Origin: RGIG6165 sp045545175 | GTDB taxonomy: Bacteria > Bacillota > Clostridia > Oscillospirales > Feifaniaceae | Assembly: GCA_045545175.1 (NCBI GenBank) | Contig: JAZQAK010000007.1 | Span: 62,001 to 126,000, forward strand | Direction of reading: 5' to 3' | DNA: 64,000 nucleotides | In this document: positions 1 to 8,244 of the stretch, one piece after another | Numbering within the stretch: the first letter of the stretch is position 1 | How the letters are laid out: each line of letters begins with the position of its first letter | Position numbers and translations under genes: made by a program | Notes under the pieces: generated by a model | The model's database searches: none | What the model was told of the DNA's origin: nothing | Seen by the model: only the letters and a program-made list of their open reading frames with translations

Positions 1-644
1 GATATGACACCGGGCAGAGAAAGCGGAAAAATCACCCTGCGGAGCACGCCAAACGAGTTACAACCCAAATCTCTTGCCGCTTCAAAAAGCCTCGTATCCA
101 TTTTCGCCATTATCGAATACAAGGGCAGAATCATATAGGGGAAATAGTCGTACACCATACCTATAACGACCGCCGTTTCGGTGCCTATCATATGAAGCGG
201 ACCGATGCCGAGTTTGCCGATTATGCCGTTGATAATACCCGTGTCCTGCAAAATCGTCATCCACGCATACGTGCGGATAAGAAAGTTCATCCACATTGGT
301 ATCATAACGAGCGTCATCATAGTCTTCTGCGCTTTTTCCGAGGCACGTGCCATAATGTAGGCAATCGGATAGCCTAAAAGCAGGCTTATCGCCGTGGATA
401 TCGCCGCAAGTTTGAGTGAACGCATAAATATGAGAATATACGTGCGTACCTCCCTGACCGTACCGTCATCCTCGGTCAGATTGCTCGTTGCGGTGAAAAA
501 GCGAGTTATATTTTCCGTGGTGAAGGAAAAGTTATTGTCCGTAAAAGCGTAGTAGGCTATGAAAATAAGCGGTACTACCACGAAAAGAAATGACCAGACC
601 GAATACTGTGTTATCGCAAGTCTGCCACTGTGCTTTTTTCTCAT
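1..644 (-). CDS. potB: Polyamine ABC transporter permease PotB (partial)
   Basis: This is the membrane permease subunit of a spermidine/putrescine ABC importer; it forms half of the channel energised by PotA. The first 214 codons are visible, starting M-R-K-K-H, with several hydrophobic helices. Near the window edge the cytoplasmic EAA loop (LFEAARDLGCNSFGV) is visible; that loop docks on the ATPase. The family is normally about 270-290 residues, so the last quarter lies outside the window. The start codon overlaps the potA stop as ATGA, so the two are translationally coupled. The PotB rather than PotC assignment follows from its position directly after potA and is inference. Confidence 0.85.
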   Translation of the reverse strand, partial: MRKKHSGRLAITQYSVWSFLFVVVPLIFIAYYAFTDNNFSFTTENITRFFTATSNLTEDDGTVREVRTYILIFMRSLKLAAISTAISLLLGYPIAYIMARASEKAQKTMMTLVMIPMWMNFLIRTYAWMTILQDTGIINGIIGKLGIGPLHMIGTETAVVIGMVYDYFPYMILPLYSIMAKMDTRLFEAARDLGCNSFGVLRRVIFPLSLPGVI

Positions 645-1759
645 TCTTCGTCCTCACCTCCGGGATTGGAGAGTTCGTCAAGCTCGTTCGAGAAGGACGA
701 ATAATCCCCGAACATACCTGAGTATTTTGACTTTTTCATAATGTGTATCGCATCAGGCTCGAGATATATGCCGATTTTTGCATCAACCTCTACCCCGTCT
801 GTCGTCTGTATCATCCACTTAAAGCCCTTGATGTCAACGATTATCTCGTAGTGGACGCCCATAAACGTAACCGACGTGACCGTTCCGCAGAGCATACCCT
901 TATCCTCGGGCACGATGTCAACGTCTTCGGGACGGATTACAACGTCAACCGCCTCGTTTTTGTCAAAGCCGGTGTCAAGACAGTCAAAAATATGTCCCGC
1001 AAATTTAACCTTTTTATCCTCGAGCATAACACCGTCAACGATGTTACTTTCGCCGATAAAGTCGGCAACGAAGGCGTTTACAGGCTCGTTATATATATCC
1101 TGAGGTGTGCCTATCTGCTGGATTTTACCCTCACTCATAACCACGACCGTGTCGGACATACTCATCGCTTCCTCCTGGTCGTGAGTGACGAATATAAAGG
1201 TTATACCCGTGCTTTTCTGTATCTTCTTAAGCTCCTGCTGCATATCCTTGCGGAGCTTTAAATCGAGTGCACCGAGCGGCTCGTCAAGAAGCAGAACCTT
1301 GGGGTGATTTATAAGTGCCCTTGCTATCGCAACACGCTGCTGCTGACCGCCCGAAAGACTCGTCACACTTCTCTGGGCAAAGCCTGAAAGCATTACGAGT
1401 GAGAGCATCTGCTCAACCTTTTCTTTTATCTCGGCTTTGGGCAATTTACGCTCGTGAAGCGGAAATGCAACGTTTTCAAAAACGTTGAGATGCGGAAAAA
1501 GTGCATATTTCTGAAAAACCGTATTTACGTTTCTTTTATGGGGAGGCGTGTCGTTTATCCTCTCACCCATAAACACCACGTCACCCTCGTCGGGATACTC
1601 AAAACCGCCGATAAGACGAAGCGTCGTCGTCTTACCGCAGCCCGACGGACCGAGAAGCGTCACAAACTCGTTATCGTATATGTCAAGGCTGATGTTGTCA
1701 AGCACCGTCTCCCCGTCAAACGCCTTTGATATATTTTTAAGTTCGATTATTTTTTTCAT
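641..1759 (-). CDS. potA: Polyamine ABC transporter ATPase PotA
   Basis: ATP-binding subunit of the spermidine/putrescine importer, acting on the cytoplasmic face. It has Walker A GPSGCGKTT, the signature LSGGQQQRVA, Walker B VLLLDEPLGALD and the H-loop FVTHDQEEA. The C-terminal third is the TOBE-type regulatory domain of the PotA/CysA subfamily. I chose the ATG at 1759 (MKKIIELK, 372 residues) because AGGGAG lies 8 nt upstream; an in-frame start 11 codons earlier has no such site. It is first in an operon with potB and is preceded by a long leader ending in a terminator-like hairpin, suggesting attenuation control. Confidence 0.93.
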   Translation of the reverse strand: MKKIIELKNISKAFDGETVLDNISLDIYDNEFVTLLGPSGCGKTTTLRLIGGFEYPDEGDVVFMGERINDTPPHKRNVNTVFQKYALFPHLNVFENVAFPLHERKLPKAEIKEKVEQMLSLVMLSGFAQRSVTSLSGGQQQRVAIARALINHPKVLLLDEPLGALDLKLRKDMQQELKKIQKSTGITFIFVTHDQEEAMSMSDTVVVMSEGKIQQIGTPQDIYNEPVNAFVADFIGESNIVDGVMLEDKKVKFAGHIFDCLDTGFDKNEAVDVVIRPEDVDIVPEDKGMLCGTVTSVTFMGVHYEIIVDIKGFKWMIQTTDGVEVDAKIGIYLEPDAIHIMKKSKYSGMFGDYSSFSNELDELSNPGGEDEE

Positions 1760-2023
1760 ACCGTTCTCTCCCTCTACAGCCGAAGCTGACATAAAAATAA
1801 GCAGTATGCTGTATGCATACTGCTTGTAATTACGGTATTAAACGGCTCAAACCGAGCCTTCATTCCCAATGGATTTAGAGTCTATATAGCAAGCTTTTAC
1901 TACTCTTATTGACCATTTCACAAGTTGTATGCCACAGGCACATATTTTTAATAACTAACTAGTAAAACTGAGCTTTTAACTCAATCAATATCTTGCTTCG
2001 GAAATACTCTTTCCAATTGAGAT
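1760..2023 (-). promoter_or_regulatory. Structured leader of potA with terminal terminator-like hairpin
   Basis: About 265 nt separate the predicted transcription start from the potA ATG. The leader contains several complementary segments: CTCAAT pairing with ATTGAG around a GGAAA/TTTCC hairpin (about 1976-2018), AGCAAG (about 1995) pairing with CTTGCT (about 1890), a GGCTC..GAGCC hairpin at 1844-1858, and a perfect 11-bp inverted repeat at 1799-1825 followed on this strand by TTATTTTT. The last looks like an intrinsic terminator placed 40 nt before the gene. I do not recognise a known riboswitch or T-box sequence. The arrangement is that of an attenuator; the ligand is unknown. Confidence 0.5.
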
Positions 2024-2029
2024 AATATT

Positions 2030-2058
2030 TTTATAACATATATAGTTCTGTTTGTCAA
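2030..2058 (-). promoter_or_regulatory. Predicted sigma-A promoter of potAB
   Basis: TTGACA (2053-2058), a 17-nt spacer and TATAAA (2030-2035) on the minus strand. It begins right after the stop codon of the upstream permease, so potAB has its own promoter. Confidence 0.75.
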
Positions 2059-2064
2059 TAAAGT

Positions 2065-3450
2065 TTATTTATCTTTCTTTTTGGAATTTTTGAGCACAAC
2101 GCCGATTGCCATTATAACCGCAAATATTATCAGATAGAACAGTACGGGGAATGAGAATACACCGTTCGCCTTGGCGCTAAGATAGGGCGTGATACCGTGT
2201 GCATACACCGCCGCAAAAATCATAAACAGACAGGAGAGTATCGAAAGTGAGGGCAGAACGAAACGTTTGAATACACCCATCTCCTTTTCTTTTCTCATCC
2301 ATGCAATGAAAATCGGGATATAGAGGGCGTAAATCGTAACAATCGGAAGTTCGGACGAGTCAAAATTGAAAAGACCGAACCAACCGCCCGTGAGATTTGC
2401 ACCGAAGAAGTAGAGCATCCACGCCGAGCATACGAGAAGTCCCCATATTGACGAATTGGTCGTCATATTTGTAACGGGGTCAACCTGACCGAACATTTCG
2501 GGGGCAGGGCCTTCATCCCTCGCCGCAATGGCGTACATACCGCGTGTTGCGGCAACCATAAGGCCGTTGAGTGTGCCAAGACATGAAATTACGATGCAGA
2601 TATTGAGCAGACTTCCGCCGATACTGCCGAATACGTTGGTAAATGCAAGTGCCGCACCGCCGTCTGTCATAAGCACATCCGTGCTTGCACCGCCTGCAAC
2701 GCCGACGAAATACAAAACGTAGGTCGCAACCACTATAAGTGAGCCGACACCCAGCGCAATCGGAAGATTTTTCTTGGGATTTTTAAGCTCGGCATTGATA
2801 GACGTCGCAACAATCCAACCCTCGTATGCAAACACCGTTGCAATAATTGCCGCAAACAGACCGCCGCCCGTACTCTCAACCACGACGTTTGTAAAGTTGC
2901 CCGTAAGAGTGCCGTTTACGATGCCCGAAATCGTGCCTATAACAGCCATAAGCACTATCGGGATAAATTTAATCAGGGTCGTGCTGACCTGGAATTTACC
3001 TGCAAGTTTCGGAGAAAGTGTGTTTATCGCGTATGAGCCGATGAGGAAAAAGCCTGCCAGCGCAAGAACTTCTGCACTTGCGGGTGTCCAACCGAAAAGA
3101 ACGCCGAAATACCTTGCCGATACCCATGCGAGAACGCCCGTCATCGCAGGATAGTAGATGTTTACCATAAACCACGCCATAAAGAAGCCGTAGTTTTTAC
3201 CGCAGGTTGCCTCGGCATAATCGACGATGCCGTTTACCTTTTCGTATTTCGTTGCCATCATAGCAAACTGGAAGGAACAGATTATCATAAGAAGACCGGT
3301 TATTATCCAAGCCGCTATGCCGACCGACATATTACCGCCCGTCGATTTGAGAACGCTTTCAGCCTTGAAGAATACGCCTGAACCGATTACGGTGCCAACC
3401 ACCATACATATGGCGGTAAACAGACCGTATTTCTGTGTGAGTTTACCCAT
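2065..3450 (-). CDS. APC-family amino acid permease
   Basis: Integral membrane amino-acid transporter or exchanger of 461 residues with about 12 hydrophobic helices. The N-terminal VVGTVIGSGVFF resembles the unwound TM1 substrate-binding motif of APC/LAT-type transporters, and a second glycine-rich segment (ATVFAYEGWIVAT) fits TM6. The substrate cannot be told from sequence. GGAGG precedes the ATG. The gene is divergent from cysK with overlapping promoters; a role in moving cysteine, serine or a related amino acid is possible but is only a context inference. It ends in a lysine-rich tail and is followed by the potA promoter. Confidence 0.9.
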   Translation of the reverse strand: MGKLTQKYGLFTAICMVVGTVIGSGVFFKAESVLKSTGGNMSVGIAAWIITGLLMIICSFQFAMMATKYEKVNGIVDYAEATCGKNYGFFMAWFMVNIYYPAMTGVLAWVSARYFGVLFGWTPASAEVLALAGFFLIGSYAINTLSPKLAGKFQVSTTLIKFIPIVLMAVIGTISGIVNGTLTGNFTNVVVESTGGGLFAAIIATVFAYEGWIVATSINAELKNPKKNLPIALGVGSLIVVATYVLYFVGVAGGASTDVLMTDGGAALAFTNVFGSIGGSLLNICIVISCLGTLNGLMVAATRGMYAIAARDEGPAPEMFGQVDPVTNMTTNSSIWGLLVCSAWMLYFFGANLTGGWFGLFNFDSSELPIVTIYALYIPIFIAWMRKEKEMGVFKRFVLPSLSILSCLFMIFAAVYAHGITPYLSAKANGVFSFPVLFYLIIFAVIMAIGVVLKNSKKKDK

Positions 3451-3475
3451 TCTTTTTACCTCCGTTTTTTATTCT

Positions 3476-3534
3476 ATTTTACTATATGAGCCGCCATTAT
3501 GCAACTTGTTTTGCAAAACGTGCTGTGGTATACT
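3476..3534. promoter_or_regulatory. Divergent overlapping promoters (permease / cysK)
   Basis: Minus strand for the permease: TTGCAT (3499-3504), 17-nt spacer, TAAAAT (3476-3481). Plus strand for cysK: TTGTTT (3506-3511), 17-nt spacer, TATACT (3529-3534). The two -35 elements are adjacent, so one regulator bound here could control both genes. Confidence 0.6.
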
Positions 3535-3559
3535 TAAAAAAAACGTAAGGATGATGATT

Positions 3560-4486
3560 ATGAAAATATACGGTGACGTGTCTGAACTTATAGGAAAAAC
3601 GCCTCTTATGAGGGCTGAGAGATATGCAAAAGCAAACGGTATCAACGCCGATTTGCTTGTAAAGTTAGAATGCTTTAACCCTGCGGGAAGCGTTAAAGAC
3701 AGGGTGGCACTTGAAATGATTGAGGATGCCGAGAAAAAAGGGCTTCTTCGCGAAGGCTCGGTCATAATCGAGCCGACAAGCGGAAACACGGGTATCGGGC
3801 TTGCCTGCGTTGCCGCATCGAGAGGGTATAAAACCATTCTCACGATGCCCGACACGATGAGTGAAGAACGCAGAAAACTTCTTGCCGCATACGGTGCCGA
3901 GCTTGTGCTGACTGACGGTGCAAAGGGTATGTCGGGTGCCGTCGAAAAGGCAGAGGAAATTGCAAAAAATACCGAGAACAGCTTTATCCCCGGCCAGTTT
4001 ATAAATCCTGCAAATCCCGCGGCTCACGTAAAGACGACGGGCGTTGAAATTTACGAGGATACCGACGGGAAAATTGATATTTTCGTCGCAGGTGTAGGCA
4101 CGGGCGGTACGCTTTCGGGTGTTGGAAAATATTTAAAGGAAAAAAATCCCGATATTAAAATCGTGGCGGTTGAGCCTGCCGATTCTCCCCTGCTTTCTCA
4201 GGGCAAAGCAGGCCCTCACGGTCTGCAGGGTATAGGTGCAAACTTCGTGCCTGACACGCTTGACAAGAATATTTACGATGAAATTATCACGGTCACCACA
4301 AGCGAGGCGTACTCAGCCTCAAAGGCACTCGTTAAAAACGAGGGTATTCTCGTGGGTATATCTTCGGGTGCCGCACTTCACGCCGCAACCCTTCTTGCAA
4401 AAAGAGCGGAAAACGAGGGTAAAGTTATAGTTGCCCTCCTGCCCGACACGGGTGACAGATACCTTTCAACAGGAATGTTTGACTAA
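3560..4486 (+). CDS. cysK: Cysteine synthase A (O-acetylserine sulfhydrylase)
   Basis: PLP enzyme that makes cysteine from O-acetylserine and sulfide. It has the PLP-lysine segment NPAGSVKDR, the substrate/phosphate loop SGNTGIGLA and the glycine loop GTGGTLSGVGKYL. The length of 308 residues is standard. I chose the third of three clustered in-frame ATGs (3551, 3554, 3560) because AAGG lies at 3547-3550 and MKIYGDVSELIGKTP is the usual family start. The stop codon is itself the first TAA of a heptamer repeat tract. A terminator shared with pdp follows. Confidence 0.95.
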   Translation: MKIYGDVSELIGKTPLMRAERYAKANGINADLLVKLECFNPAGSVKDRVALEMIEDAEKKGLLREGSVIIEPTSGNTGIGLACVAASRGYKTILTMPDTMSEERRKLLAAYGAELVLTDGAKGMSGAVEKAEEIAKNTENSFIPGQFINPANPAAHVKTTGVEIYEDTDGKIDIFVAGVGTGGTLSGVGKYLKEKNPDIKIVAVEPADSPLLSQGKAGPHGLQGIGANFVPDTLDKNIYDEIITVTTSEAYSASKALVKNEGILVGISSGAALHAATLLAKRAENEGKVIVALLPDTGDRYLSTGMFD

Positions 4487-4580
4487 TGCGGAATTCGGAA
4501 TGCGGAATGCGGAATTCGGAATGCGGAATGCGGAATTCGGAATGCGGAATGCGGAATTCGGAATGCGGAATTATGGTAGA
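4484..4580. repeat. Heptamer tandem tract (family A), longest copy
   Basis: About twelve 7-bp units of the forms TAATGCG, GAATTCG and GAATGCG follow one another, with a 21-bp higher-order period (one GAATTCG plus two GAATGCG). The first unit supplies the cysK stop codon. The tract is followed by TTATGGTAGAAATTCC and its complement GGAATTTC (to about 4605), the hairpin half of family A. Shorter copies lie near 9410, 9880, 13240, 14810, 17000, 17090, 29710, 30800, 33880, 35370, 37170, 37270, 43610, 43950, 44810, 45080, 47960, 60360 and 61930. Confidence 0.9.
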
Positions 4581-4623
4581 AATTCCTTGACGGAATTTCA
4601 TTTAATTTTCCTTGATTACGAAT

Positions 4624-4652
4624 AAAAAAGAGGGTGTAACACCCTCTTTTTT
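4624..4652. terminator. Bidirectional terminator cysK / pdp
   Basis: GAGGGTG-TAA-CACCCTC flanked by six A on the left and six T on the right. It works for both convergent genes and overlaps the pdp stop codon. Confidence 0.9.
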
Positions 4653-5952
4653 ATTTTATAACTTCATATATGAGAGGCTCTGCCTCTTTTTTGTTTTGCC
4701 CGAAGGTGAGGGATGAAAGATACCTCTTTTTCGCCTGCTCTATCGCATTTTCATCGTTGGTATAAAGCGTGCACAGCGTGTCACCCTTTGAAACCTTATC
4801 ACCCGTTTTTTTATTTATCACAATGCCTGCCGAGTAGTCTATTTTTTCATCCTTTTTCATTCTGCCTGCACCGAGAATTACCGATGCCACACCGATGCCT
4901 TCGGTGTCCATTGAGGTTATAAAGCCGTCACAATCGCTTGTAACCTCGTATTCAAAGGCACTTTTCGGGAAAAGCGACGTATCCTCTATATAAGCCGTGT
5001 CACCGCCCTGCGCAGAAATCCATTCAAGCATTTTTTCATAGGCTTTGCCCGACCGGAGTGCCTGTAAAGCCTTTTCCCTTGCCATATCAAGCGATATGCC
5101 GTAAATGAGGGATAGCATCGCAGCCGACAGTTCTATACAAATATCCTTAAGGTCGCCCCCCTGCTCACCCTTTAGCACGGCAACCGCCTCTTTGATTTCA
5201 AGGGCGTTGCCCACGGTGTTACCGAGCGGAGAGTCCATATTCGTTATGAGCGCAGCCATATTTCTTCCGCAACGCTTACCTATTTTTACCATATTTTCGG
5301 CAAGGATTTTCGCATCCTCGGGCGTTTTCATAAACGCACCGCTGCCCACCTTGACGTCGAGCACAATCGAGTGCGAGCCCGAGGCAATTTTCTTGCTCAT
5401 TATGCTGGAGGTTATAAGCGGTATGCTGTCAACCGTCGCCGTAACGTCACGAAGGGCGTATATCTTTTTATCAGCAGGCGTAAGATTGCCCGACTGACCG
5501 ATTATCGCCATACCGACCTTGTCAACCTGCGAAATGAACTCTTCATTCGAAAGGTTGATTTTATAACCCGGTATAGATTCTAACTTATCGACTGTGCCTC
5601 CCGTGTGACCGAGTCCGCGCCCCGACATTTTGGTGACCTTTCCGCCGAGAGAGGCGACTATCGGGCCGACTATAAACGAGGTCTTATCCCCGACACCGCC
5701 CGTCGAGTGCTTATCCGCCGAAAGTTCTCCAAAGCAGGACAAATCGACCGTGTCCCCCGAACGTGCCATGGCATCGGTGAGTGTTGCTGTCTCCCTCTCG
5801 GTCATACCGTTAAAGTATATCGCCATAAGCAGTGCCGACGCCTGATAATCGGGTATTTCGCCCGAGGTATAGCCCGATACGAAAAAGGCAATCTCCTCAT
5901 CGGTGAGTTCTTTTTTATTCCGTTTATTTAAAATAACGTCATATATTCTCAT
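4651..5952 (-). CDS. pdp: Pyrimidine-nucleoside phosphorylase
   Basis: Phosphorolyses uridine, thymidine or deoxyuridine to the free base and (deoxy)ribose-1-phosphate in nucleoside salvage. The 433 residues match the family, with the signature SGRGLGHTGGTVDKLES and the N-terminal helical domain MRIYDVILNKRNKKELT. It is the last gene of a four-gene operon; its start overlaps the cdd stop. The product sugar phosphate is the substrate of DeoB in the same operon. Pdp (broad) versus DeoA (thymidine) specificity is not resolved; the length and N-terminus favour the Firmicutes Pdp type. Confidence 0.94.
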   Translation of the reverse strand: MRIYDVILNKRNKKELTDEEIAFFVSGYTSGEIPDYQASALLMAIYFNGMTERETATLTDAMARSGDTVDLSCFGELSADKHSTGGVGDKTSFIVGPIVASLGGKVTKMSGRGLGHTGGTVDKLESIPGYKINLSNEEFISQVDKVGMAIIGQSGNLTPADKKIYALRDVTATVDSIPLITSSIMSKKIASGSHSIVLDVKVGSGAFMKTPEDAKILAENMVKIGKRCGRNMAALITNMDSPLGNTVGNALEIKEAVAVLKGEQGGDLKDICIELSAAMLSLIYGISLDMAREKALQALRSGKAYEKMLEWISAQGGDTAYIEDTSLFPKSAFEYEVTSDCDGFITSMDTEGIGVASVILGAGRMKKDEKIDYSAGIVINKKTGDKVSKGDTLCTLYTNDENAIEQAKKRYLSSLTFGQNKKEAEPLIYEVIK

Positions 5953-6311
5953 AACTTAAACCCATGTGGCAGTAACTCGCCCAAAGTGTATTTTGTGTAG
6001 CCGTCATCGTTGATGATAAGTATTTTAAAATCATCGTCACAAAATTCTTTCAGCACCTGTCGGCATACACCGCAGGGCGATGCCGTGACGGCAAGCATTT
6101 CAAACTCCCTCTCACCCTCGCTGACCGCCTTGAAAATTGCCGTTCTTTCGGCACAGACGGTCGGTGAAAAGGAGGCATTTTCTATATTACAGCCCGTATA
6201 CACCTTTCCGCTTTTGGTGAGAAGTGCCGCACCCACTTTAAATTTTGAATAGGGTGCATAGGCGTTTCCCATAGCCTTTACAGCCTCTTTACACAGTTCA
6301 TTTCCGTTCAT
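5949..6311 (-). CDS. cdd: Cytidine deaminase
   Basis: Converts cytidine and deoxycytidine to uridine and deoxyuridine, feeding the neighbouring phosphorylase. At 120 residues it is the short homotetrameric type. Zinc-binding and catalytic motifs are visible: CAERTA (zinc Cys and proton-shuttle Glu) and PCGVCRQ (two zinc Cys). It overlaps deoB upstream and pdp downstream by 4 nt each. Confidence 0.95.
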   Translation of the reverse strand: MNGNELCKEAVKAMGNAYAPYSKFKVGAALLTKSGKVYTGCNIENASFSPTVCAERTAIFKAVSEGEREFEMLAVTASPCGVCRQVLKEFCDDDFKILIINDDGYTKYTLGELLPHGFKL

Positions 6312-7447
6312 TTTATCACCTGTCCGTCACCTTTAAAATCTATGCCGAGATAGTGTGCAACCGTTGCCGCAATATCGGCAAAAGTGCCCCTCGTGCCGTA
6401 ATTTACGGGCGGTATGCCGTACATTATAAGAGGCACGTATTCTCTCGAATGGTCGGTAGACTCATCCCCCGGGTCACACCCGTGGTCTGCCGTAATTACA
6501 AGCATATCGCCCTCTCTCATTTCACTTACAAACGAGGGTAACCACTCATCAAATTCCGTCAGTGCTTTTGCATAACCGTCGATATCCTGACGGTGTCCGT
6601 AATGCGAATCAAAGTCGACTAAATTCACAAAGCAAAGCCCCTCAAAATCCTCCGACAAGGCTTTTTTTGCCTTTTCCATTCCGTCTGCATTCGACTTGGT
6701 CGAAACCGTTTTTGTAACGCCTTTTCCTGCAAAAATGTCGTTTATCTTGCCAATTCCGTAGACCGTCATCCCTGCAGAACTTACCGCATCAAGCAGGGTT
6801 TCACGGGGCGGCACAAGCGAAAAGTCGTGTCTGTTGGAGGTCCTCGTAAAATCGGGATATTTGCCTGTAAAGGGCCTTGCTATTACACGCCCTACCGCAT
6901 GCTCACCAACGAGGATTTCACGGGCAATACGGCAATATTCGTAAAGCGTTTCAATGGGGATTACGTCCTCGTGTGCCGCTATCTGAAAAACGCTGTCTGC
7001 CGAGGTGTAAACTATAAGGTCCCCCGTTTTTATATGCTCACGTCCGTAGTCTTTTATCGCTTCGGTGCCCGAATAGGGCTTGTTGCAGAGTATACCCCTG
7101 CCCGTTTTTTGTGAAAACTCTTTTATTATCTCGTCAGGAAAGCCAAGCGGATAAGTCGGCATCGGTGTCGGGGATATAATACCCGCTATCTCCCAATGCC
7201 CGATTGTAGTATCCTTTCCCATTGACTTTTCGGCAAGACGTGCCACCGCCGCAGTCGGATTTTCACATTTCGGCAAATCTACCCCGTCAATATTGCCGAG
7301 CCCCATTTTTATGAGATTGTGGGCCTTGAAATATGCTGATTTCGCAATCCTCGCAAGCGTGTTACAGTTTTTGTCACCAAACGCCTCACAGTCGGGAAGC
7401 TGACCTATCCCAAGCGAATCAAGCACGATTATAAATACCCTTTTCAT
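6308..7447 (-). CDS. deoB: Phosphopentomutase
   Basis: Interconverts (deoxy)ribose-1-phosphate and -5-phosphate, linking nucleoside phosphorolysis to central metabolism. The 379 residues carry the alkaline-phosphatase-superfamily metal sites: the N-terminal VLDSLGIGQLPD and the C-terminal TADHGCDPG, plus the DFTRTSNRHDFSL region typical of DeoB. Overlaps of 4 nt with deoD and cdd show tight coupling in the salvage operon. Confidence 0.95.
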   Translation of the reverse strand: MKRVFIIVLDSLGIGQLPDCEAFGDKNCNTLARIAKSAYFKAHNLIKMGLGNIDGVDLPKCENPTAAVARLAEKSMGKDTTIGHWEIAGIISPTPMPTYPLGFPDEIIKEFSQKTGRGILCNKPYSGTEAIKDYGREHIKTGDLIVYTSADSVFQIAAHEDVIPIETLYEYCRIAREILVGEHAVGRVIARPFTGKYPDFTRTSNRHDFSLVPPRETLLDAVSSAGMTVYGIGKINDIFAGKGVTKTVSTKSNADGMEKAKKALSEDFEGLCFVNLVDFDSHYGHRQDIDGYAKALTEFDEWLPSFVSEMREGDMLVITADHGCDPGDESTDHSREYVPLIMYGIPPVNYGTRGTFADIAATVAHYLGIDFKGDGQVIK

Positions 7448-8151
7448 AGTTTTTCCACCGTTTTGAGTGCAAGCGTCATCATATCGGTAAACGAGGTCTG
7501 CCTCTCCTCTGCAGTAGTCGCCTCACCCGTTATGAGATGGTCGGAAACGGTGCAGATTGCAAGTGCGTTTTTACCGCAGGCAAGCGCATTCATATAGAGT
7601 GCCGCCGCCTCCATTTCAACCGCCATTACGCCCATTTTTGCAAAGGCAGAAGAATCACCGCCATAGAAGGTGTCGGACGAAAGAAGGTTGCCCACGTGGT
7701 ATCTTAAACCCAAATCCTGCGCCGTTTCGGCGCATTTTTTCAAAAGCTCATAACTGCAGACGGGTGCAAACGTGCCCGGCAGATTATACTGTGAGGCATA
7801 GTTTGAATTGGTGCAGGCACCCATTCCGATAACGATGTCACGCACCCTGATATTTTCCTGCATCGCACCTGCAGAGCCTATTCTGATTATATTGTCAACG
7901 CCGAAAAAGTTATAAAGTTCATAACTGTATATGCCCATTGACGGCATACCCATACCGCTTGCCATAACCGACACCCTTGTGCCGTTATAGTCGCCCGTAT
8001 AGCCCTGTATGCCCCGAACGTTGTTTACAAGCTTTGCATTTTGGAGAAAATTCTCCGCAATGAATTTTGCAGGAAGCGGATCGCCCGGCATAAGCACGGT
8101 TTTTGCAAAATCATCGGGCGAAGCATTTATATGAGGTGTAGGATAATTCAT
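7444..8151 (-). CDS. deoD: Purine-nucleoside phosphorylase DeoD type
   Basis: Phosphorolyses purine (deoxy)nucleosides. It is of the hexameric DeoD type: MPGDPLPAKFIAE phosphate loop, GMGMPS, and the EMEAAALY and SDHL segments of the active site. I chose ATG 8151 (MNYPTPHINAS, 235 residues) because GGAGG lies 7 nt upstream; an ATG two codons earlier is too close. It is first in the operon deoD-deoB-cdd-pdp, which together converts purine and pyrimidine nucleosides to bases plus pentose-5-phosphate. Confidence 0.95.
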   Translation of the reverse strand: MNYPTPHINASPDDFAKTVLMPGDPLPAKFIAENFLQNAKLVNNVRGIQGYTGDYNGTRVSVMASGMGMPSMGIYSYELYNFFGVDNIIRIGSAGAMQENIRVRDIVIGMGACTNSNYASQYNLPGTFAPVCSYELLKKCAETAQDLGLRYHVGNLLSSDTFYGGDSSAFAKMGVMAVEMEAAALYMNALACGKNALAICTVSDHLITGEATTAEERQTSFTDMMTLALKTVEKL

Positions 8152-8168
8152 AATCATTCCTCCTTTAT

Positions 8169-8215
8169 AACTCTATTATAAATCATTTGACAAATAAATA
8201 ATAGAGTTTTATACT
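8169..8215. promoter_or_regulatory. Promoter with 11-bp inverted repeat between deoD and the aminotransferase gene
   Basis: AACTCTATTAT at 8169-8179 and its exact complement ATAATAGAGTT at 8198-8208 are separated by 18 nt. On the plus strand TTGACA (8187-8192), a 17-nt spacer and TATACT (8210-8215) form a near-consensus promoter whose spacer holds the right arm. On the minus strand TATAAT (8175-8180) lies within the left arm, but no good -35 is seen for deoD. The palindrome is a plausible operator for both directions. Confidence 0.6.
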
Positions 8216-8244
8216 TATATATATTTTATTTTAAGGAATTTATT

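Noticed and set aside
1760..2023. Known riboswitch or T-box ahead of potA
   Set aside because: No T-box sequence, TPP, SAM, guanidine or other familiar core motif could be matched; it is kept only as an unclassified leader.
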